9,006 nucleotides of DNA from an uncultured Bacilli bacterium. Lineage in GTDB: Bacteria; Bacillota_I; Bacilli_A; RF39; UBA660. The position numbers and the translations under genes were made by a program. The DNA is taken from contig CATKEA010000227.1 of assembly GCA_949746915.1 (NCBI GenBank), forward strand, positions 1-9,006, read 5' to 3'. Below are positions 6,861 to 9,006 of this stretch, piece by piece (position 1 is the stretch's first letter; each line of letters begins with the position of its first letter). The notes under the pieces were generated by a model. The model was not told the origin of the DNA and did not search any database. It saw nothing but the letters and a program-made list of their open reading frames with translations.

Positions 6861-7509
6861 ACTTGTATCCGAGTGCTCTAACAGTTACAATTAGATCACG
6901 ATATTTTCCTAAATTATTTCTTAACATTTTTATATGAGTATCAATAGTTCGATCATCTCCAAAGAAATCATATCCCCATATAGCTGATAATAATTGTTCT
7001 CTTGAAATGGCTATGTTTTTATTTTTGATAAAGTAGGTTAGTATTTCATATTCTTTTGGTGTTACTTTAATCTCTTTATTATCTATTTCAATTGTATGAG
7101 CTAAAAAGTCAACTTTAAGAGTTTTGTATATAAACGATTCTATTTCTTTATTTGAACGTTTAGTAACAGCTTTTATTCTAGCAATTAGTTCTTTAGGTGA
7201 AAATGGTTTTGTCATGTAATCATCTATACCCAGTTCAAACCCTAGTAGTTTATCATATTCTTCACTTCTAGCTGAAAGAAGAATGGTGGGAATATTTCGT
7301 ATTTTTTTTATTTCTTTGTAAGTAGAATAACCATCTAGTTTTGGCATCATGATATCTAAAACAATTAGATTTATGTCATTATTTCTGACTATGTCTAAAG
7401 CATAGTTTCCATCTTCTGCTTCGAATACTTGATAGTTTTCAACTTCACAGTATTCTTTAATTACTTCACGAATTAGTTTTTCATCATCAACAATTAATAT
7501 TTTAAGCAA
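6844..7509 (-). CDS. OmpR/PhoB-family response regulator
   Basis: This is a 221-residue transcription factor from a TTG at 7509. That start is chosen because GAGGTGAT (complement of 7514-7521) lies four bases ahead of it and the protein then opens MLKILIVDDE, as receiver domains do. An in-frame ATG at 7539 lies before the ribosome site and overlaps the promoter. The receiver domain has the acidic pair Asp8-Asp9, phospho-acceptor Asp52 in VLDIMMPKLDG, switch Ser79 and Lys101 in TKPFSPKEL. The C-terminal winged helix-turn-helix (about 128-219) carries VTPKEYEIL, IWGYDFFGDDRTIDTHI and VRALGYKF. It is first in an operon with the histidine kinase, with overlapping ends. The repeat at 7546-7562 suggests that it activates its own operon and, through a matching site, the ABC operon. 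Confidence 0.95.
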   Translation of the reverse strand: MLKILIVDDEKLIREVIKEYCEVENYQVFEAEDGNYALDIVRNNDINLIVLDIMMPKLDGYSTYKEIKKIRNIPTILLSARSEEYDKLLGFELGIDDYMTKPFSPKELIARIKAVTKRSNKEIESFIYKTLKVDFLAHTIEIDNKEIKVTPKEYEILTYFIKNKNIAISREQLLSAIWGYDFFGDDRTIDTHIKMLRNNLGKYRDLIVTVRALGYKFEIKD

Positions 7510-7530
7510 AAGTATCACCTCTGTTTTAAT

Positions 7531-7562
7531 ATTATACATATTTTTGTGAACTTTTAGTGAAA
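7531..7562 (-). promoter_or_regulatory. Two-component operon promoter with 11-bp-period boxes (autoregulation)
   Basis: Read on the - strand there is TTTCAC (7562-7557), 5 bp, GTTCAC (7551-7546), 9 bp, then TATAAT (7536-7531). There is no good -35. The layout matches the ABC operon promoter nearly base for base in spacing. Transcription would start near 7524, just ahead of the Shine-Dalgarno site at 7514-7521, giving a very short leader. Confidence 0.6.
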
Positions 7563-7586
7563 ATTTTTATTAAAAAGTGTTATAAT
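7557..7586 (+). promoter_or_regulatory. Promoter of the PAP2 phosphatase gene
   Basis: A perfect -10 TATAAT (7581-7586) is preceded by TG at 7578-7579, an extended -10. The only -35 candidate is the GTGAAA (7557-7562) that also forms one of the response-regulator half-sites, at 18 bp spacing and with four of six bases matching consensus. Regulator binding here could therefore affect this gene in either direction. Confidence 0.5.
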
Positions 7587-7610
7587 TCTAATGGATAGTA
7601 GGTGATTTGT

Positions 7611-8219
7611 TTGAAAAAAAGAAGAAATATTATTTTATTTGGTTTTAGTTTGTTAGCCTTTTTTTCAATGGCTCTTTTATTATTTCTTGATAGGGTTTCT
7701 TTTTTAGATGATTTTTCAGTCGTTGTAGAAAGATTATTTGAAAGCAGTAGTTATTATAATTTTTTTTATGGAATTACTAATATTATGAGTATTGTCGGTA
7801 TTTGTTTACTGTCTATTTTATTATTTTATTTATTGAGAAAAAAGAAACGTATTTATGCTTTAAAAAATTTTATTTTTACTTTGTTTTGTGGCACTTTAAG
7901 TATTAGTTTACTTAAAATATTAATCGGAAGAAGTCGTCCGCTTGAAAAGATTCTTAATGTTGATGGGTATAGTTTTCCATCAGGACATGCTTATACTTCA
8001 ACAATTGTTTATGGTTTTTTTATTTTAATTATTCATCGTTATTATGATAATAGTAAGTATAAGTATTTGTTATATTTTTTATTTTTTTTGATGATTATTT
8101 TGACTTGCATGAGTCGAATATATTTTAAAGTTCATTTTGTTAGTGATGTAATTGCGGGATTCTTTTTAGGGGTTTTGACACTTACTATTAGTAATCATTT
8201 TCTAAAGAAACAGAGTTAG
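7611..8219 (+). CDS. PAP2-family membrane phosphatase
   Basis: This is a 202-residue membrane enzyme of the type-2 phosphatidic acid phosphatase family. It dephosphorylates lipid phosphates at the outer face of the membrane; bacterial members often act on undecaprenyl pyrophosphate or phosphatidylglycerophosphate. The three catalytic blocks are intact: K102-x6-R109-P110, then PSGH (123-126, with His126), then SR (168-169)-x5-His175-x3-Asp179. About six membrane segments surround them (roughly 7-26, 53-75, 86-101, 128-142, 152-167 and 177-196). The start is the TTG at 7611, because AGGTGAT (7600-7606) lies four bases ahead of it; the GTG at 7602 lies inside that ribosome site. It is divergent from the response regulator and its promoter is interleaved with the regulator's predicted sites. 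The substrate is not shown by the sequence. A BcrC-like role is possible from context. Confidence 0.92.
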   Translation: MKKRRNIILFGFSLLAFFSMALLLFLDRVSFLDDFSVVVERLFESSSYYNFFYGITNIMSIVGICLLSILLFYLLRKKKRIYALKNFIFTLFCGTLSISLLKILIGRSRPLEKILNVDGYSFPSGHAYTSTIVYGFFILIIHRYYDNSKYKYLLYFLFFLMIILTCMSRIYFKVHFVSDVIAGFFLGVLTLTISNHFLKKQS

Positions 8220-8234
8220 ATAAAATGTTTTTTC

Positions 8235-8264
8235 TTGACTTATCTATATTATATATGTTATAAT
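8235..8264 (+). promoter_or_regulatory. Strong promoter of the 8295 gene
   Basis: The -35 element is TTGACT (8235-8240). A perfect -10 TATAAT (8259-8264) follows at 18 bp, preceded by TG at 8256-8257, an extended -10. The palindrome AAAACGTTTT (8267-8276) covers the expected start point and could be an operator, although it is mostly A/T runs. The ribosome site GGGGGA (8280-8285) follows. Confidence 0.72.
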
Positions 8265-8294
8265 ATAAAACGTTTTTAAGGGGGATTTGTGTTT

Positions 8295-8657
8295 ATGAGT
8301 AATAATATTAATTTTTTAGTTGGTATAAGGCTTGATGATAATATAGTATTACCAGCAGATGAACCGCAACGTTCTATTTTTAAAAATTTTATGTTTGTTA
8401 TGTTAAAAAAAGTTCAAAAAGGTGAGTGGACTAAGCAAGAGTTTAATAATTGGAAAAAAACTCTTATTAGAGTAGATGAAGAAGTTCTTTGTAGGGTTCC
8501 TACTGTTTTTTTACAAGCTATTGAAAATGATCCAGAGATAAATAAAGAAACAGCTATTTTAGTTCGATCATTTAATTTAAAGAATTTAATTGGTTCTTTA
8601 GGGGATGATGATATTACAACTATTATTAATAAGGATTTCAGGTTACTTCTAAAATAA
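8295..8657 (+). CDS. Hypothetical protein, N-terminal part of a frameshifted gene
   Basis: I do not recognise this protein. It starts at ATG 8295 after a strong AAGGGGGA ribosome site (8278-8285); a GTG two codons earlier is too close to that site. The 120 residues are soluble, with no membrane segment or signal peptide, and have mixed charge. A likely helical part reads KGEWTKQEFNNWKKTL. It ends abruptly with LLLK and a TAA. A second open frame, shifted by -1, overlaps the end (from 8633) and continues for about 119 codons with similar composition and codon use. The natural reading is that the real protein is about 230 residues and that one base is missing between 8633 and 8657. The strong promoter suggests a gene that is, or recently was, active. 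No family or function is proposed. Confidence 0.6.
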   Translation: MSNNINFLVGIRLDDNIVLPADEPQRSIFKNFMFVMLKKVQKGEWTKQEFNNWKKTLIRVDEEVLCRVPTVFLQAIENDPEINKETAILVRSFNLKNLIGSLGDDDITTIINKDFRLLLK

Positions 8658-8992
8658 TTGATGAAAATTTTAAAAATTGTGGTCTTGATAGTTTAGAAAT
8701 TGTTTTAGAACAATTAAAAGATGAAGATGATAATCCAATTAAGAGTAAGCTTAAGCAAACTTTCGATTCTAATTTTGAGTATCTTAGGTGTATATCTGGA
8801 GTTAATCAAGTAATTGCTATTGCTGAAGAACGTTTGATTCCAAATGCTATTTCAGTTATTTTAAATCGTATTCGTAGTGAGCAAGCCAAAAAAGAACATG
8901 AAATTAAAGATTACCAAAATTCATCATTTAGAACTTATTTGAAAACCTATTATGGAAAGTCTAGTCCTTGGAATGATTCTAGTAATAGATAA
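8633..8992 (+). pseudogene. C-terminal continuation of the 8295 gene in the -1 frame
   Basis: This frame is open from just after a TAA at 8630-8632 to the TAA at 8990-8992. It has no ribosome site and no well-placed start codon near its beginning. The encoded stretch looks like a real protein: acidic helix-forming residues (LEIVLEQLKDEDD), then a hydrophobic-polar helical region (VNQVIAIAEERLIPNAISVILNRIRSEQ), then a polar tail with KTYYGKSSPWNDSSNR. It is best read as the second half of the protein begun at 8295. A one-base loss would cause the break. Possible sites include the A run 8651-8654 and the T run 8636-8638. It could be a true mutation, an assembly error or, less likely, programmed -1 frameshifting, since no classic slippery heptamer is visible. 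Confidence 0.6.
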
Positions 8993-9006
8993 AAGGTAAA
9001 AGTATA

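Noticed and set aside
2223..7509. Classic BceRS-BceAB bacitracin module
   Set aside because: The permease has four membrane segments and 490 residues rather than ten segments, and the kinase has a large extracytoplasmic sensor rather than a short intramembrane loop.
7510..7539. ATG at 7539 as the response regulator start
   Set aside because: The strong ribosome site lies downstream of it and the predicted -10 element lies inside the extension. The family N-terminus fits the TTG at 7509.
8217..8246. Inverted repeat TAGATAA / TTATCTA overlapping the 8235 promoter
   Set aside because: Seven A/T-rich base pairs with a 16-nt loop and no U-tract. It is easily explained by chance in DNA this A+T-rich.
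1..9006. Mycoplasma-type code with TGA read as Trp
   Set aside because: No TGA ends any called gene, but Trp residues are encoded by TGG throughout and all main frames are complete without reading through TGA.
1..9006. CRISPR arrays, tRNA or rRNA genes, insertion sequences and phage genes
   Set aside because: No spaced repeat array, tRNA-like fold, transposase motif, terminal inverted repeats or phage structural gene was seen on either strand.

Overview
The window is strongly A+T-rich and looks like chromosome from a low-GC Gram-positive bacterium: a member of the Bacillota or a close, possibly uncultured, Bacilli-like lineage. The grounds are the Bacillota-type small membrane families (TIGR04086, DUF421/YetF, UPF0316/DUF5698), strong Shine-Dalgarno sites of the AGGTGAT or AAAGGAG type, TTG start codons, and short U-tailed terminators. 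Intact frames end in TAA, or TAG once, and Trp is written TGG, so the standard code fits. The species cannot be named from sequence alone.

Layout. 2-562 (+) is the C-terminal part of an ABC-2-type permease cut by the window edge. 671-979 (+) is a small unrecognised membrane protein with its own promoter. A two-way terminator separates it from a convergent TIGR04086 membrane protein (1046-1402, -). Divergent from that is a DUF421/YetF-type protein (1478-2125, +), which ends at a 12-bp-stem terminator facing the ABC operon. 2223-4378 (-) is a two-gene MacB-like ABC transporter operon, permease then ATPase. Divergent from it is an unrecognised three-TM protein with an acidic tail (4501-4902, +), followed by a UPF0316/DUF5698 protein (4957-5460, +). 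That gene overlaps tail to tail with a histidine kinase (5457-6860, -), which overlaps its upstream OmpR-type response regulator (6844-7509, -). Divergent from the regulator is a PAP2 phosphatase (7611-8219, +). The last gene (8295 to 8992, +) is unrecognised and appears split by a one-base frameshift.

The most interesting signal is regulatory. The two intergenic regions upstream of the response regulator and of the ABC operon both carry a direct repeat of a GTGAA(A/C) half-site with an exact 11-bp period. Both repeats have the same orientation and sit 9-10 bp upstream of a TATAAT -10 element that lacks a good -35. That spacing is typical of OmpR/PhoB-family regulators. I infer that the two-component system activates itself and the ABC exporter. 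The divergent PAP2 and three-TM genes have promoters interleaved with the same sites and may belong to the same small regulon. PAP2 phosphatases often act on undecaprenyl pyrophosphate, so an envelope-stress or antimicrobial-peptide response is a reasonable but unproven reading.
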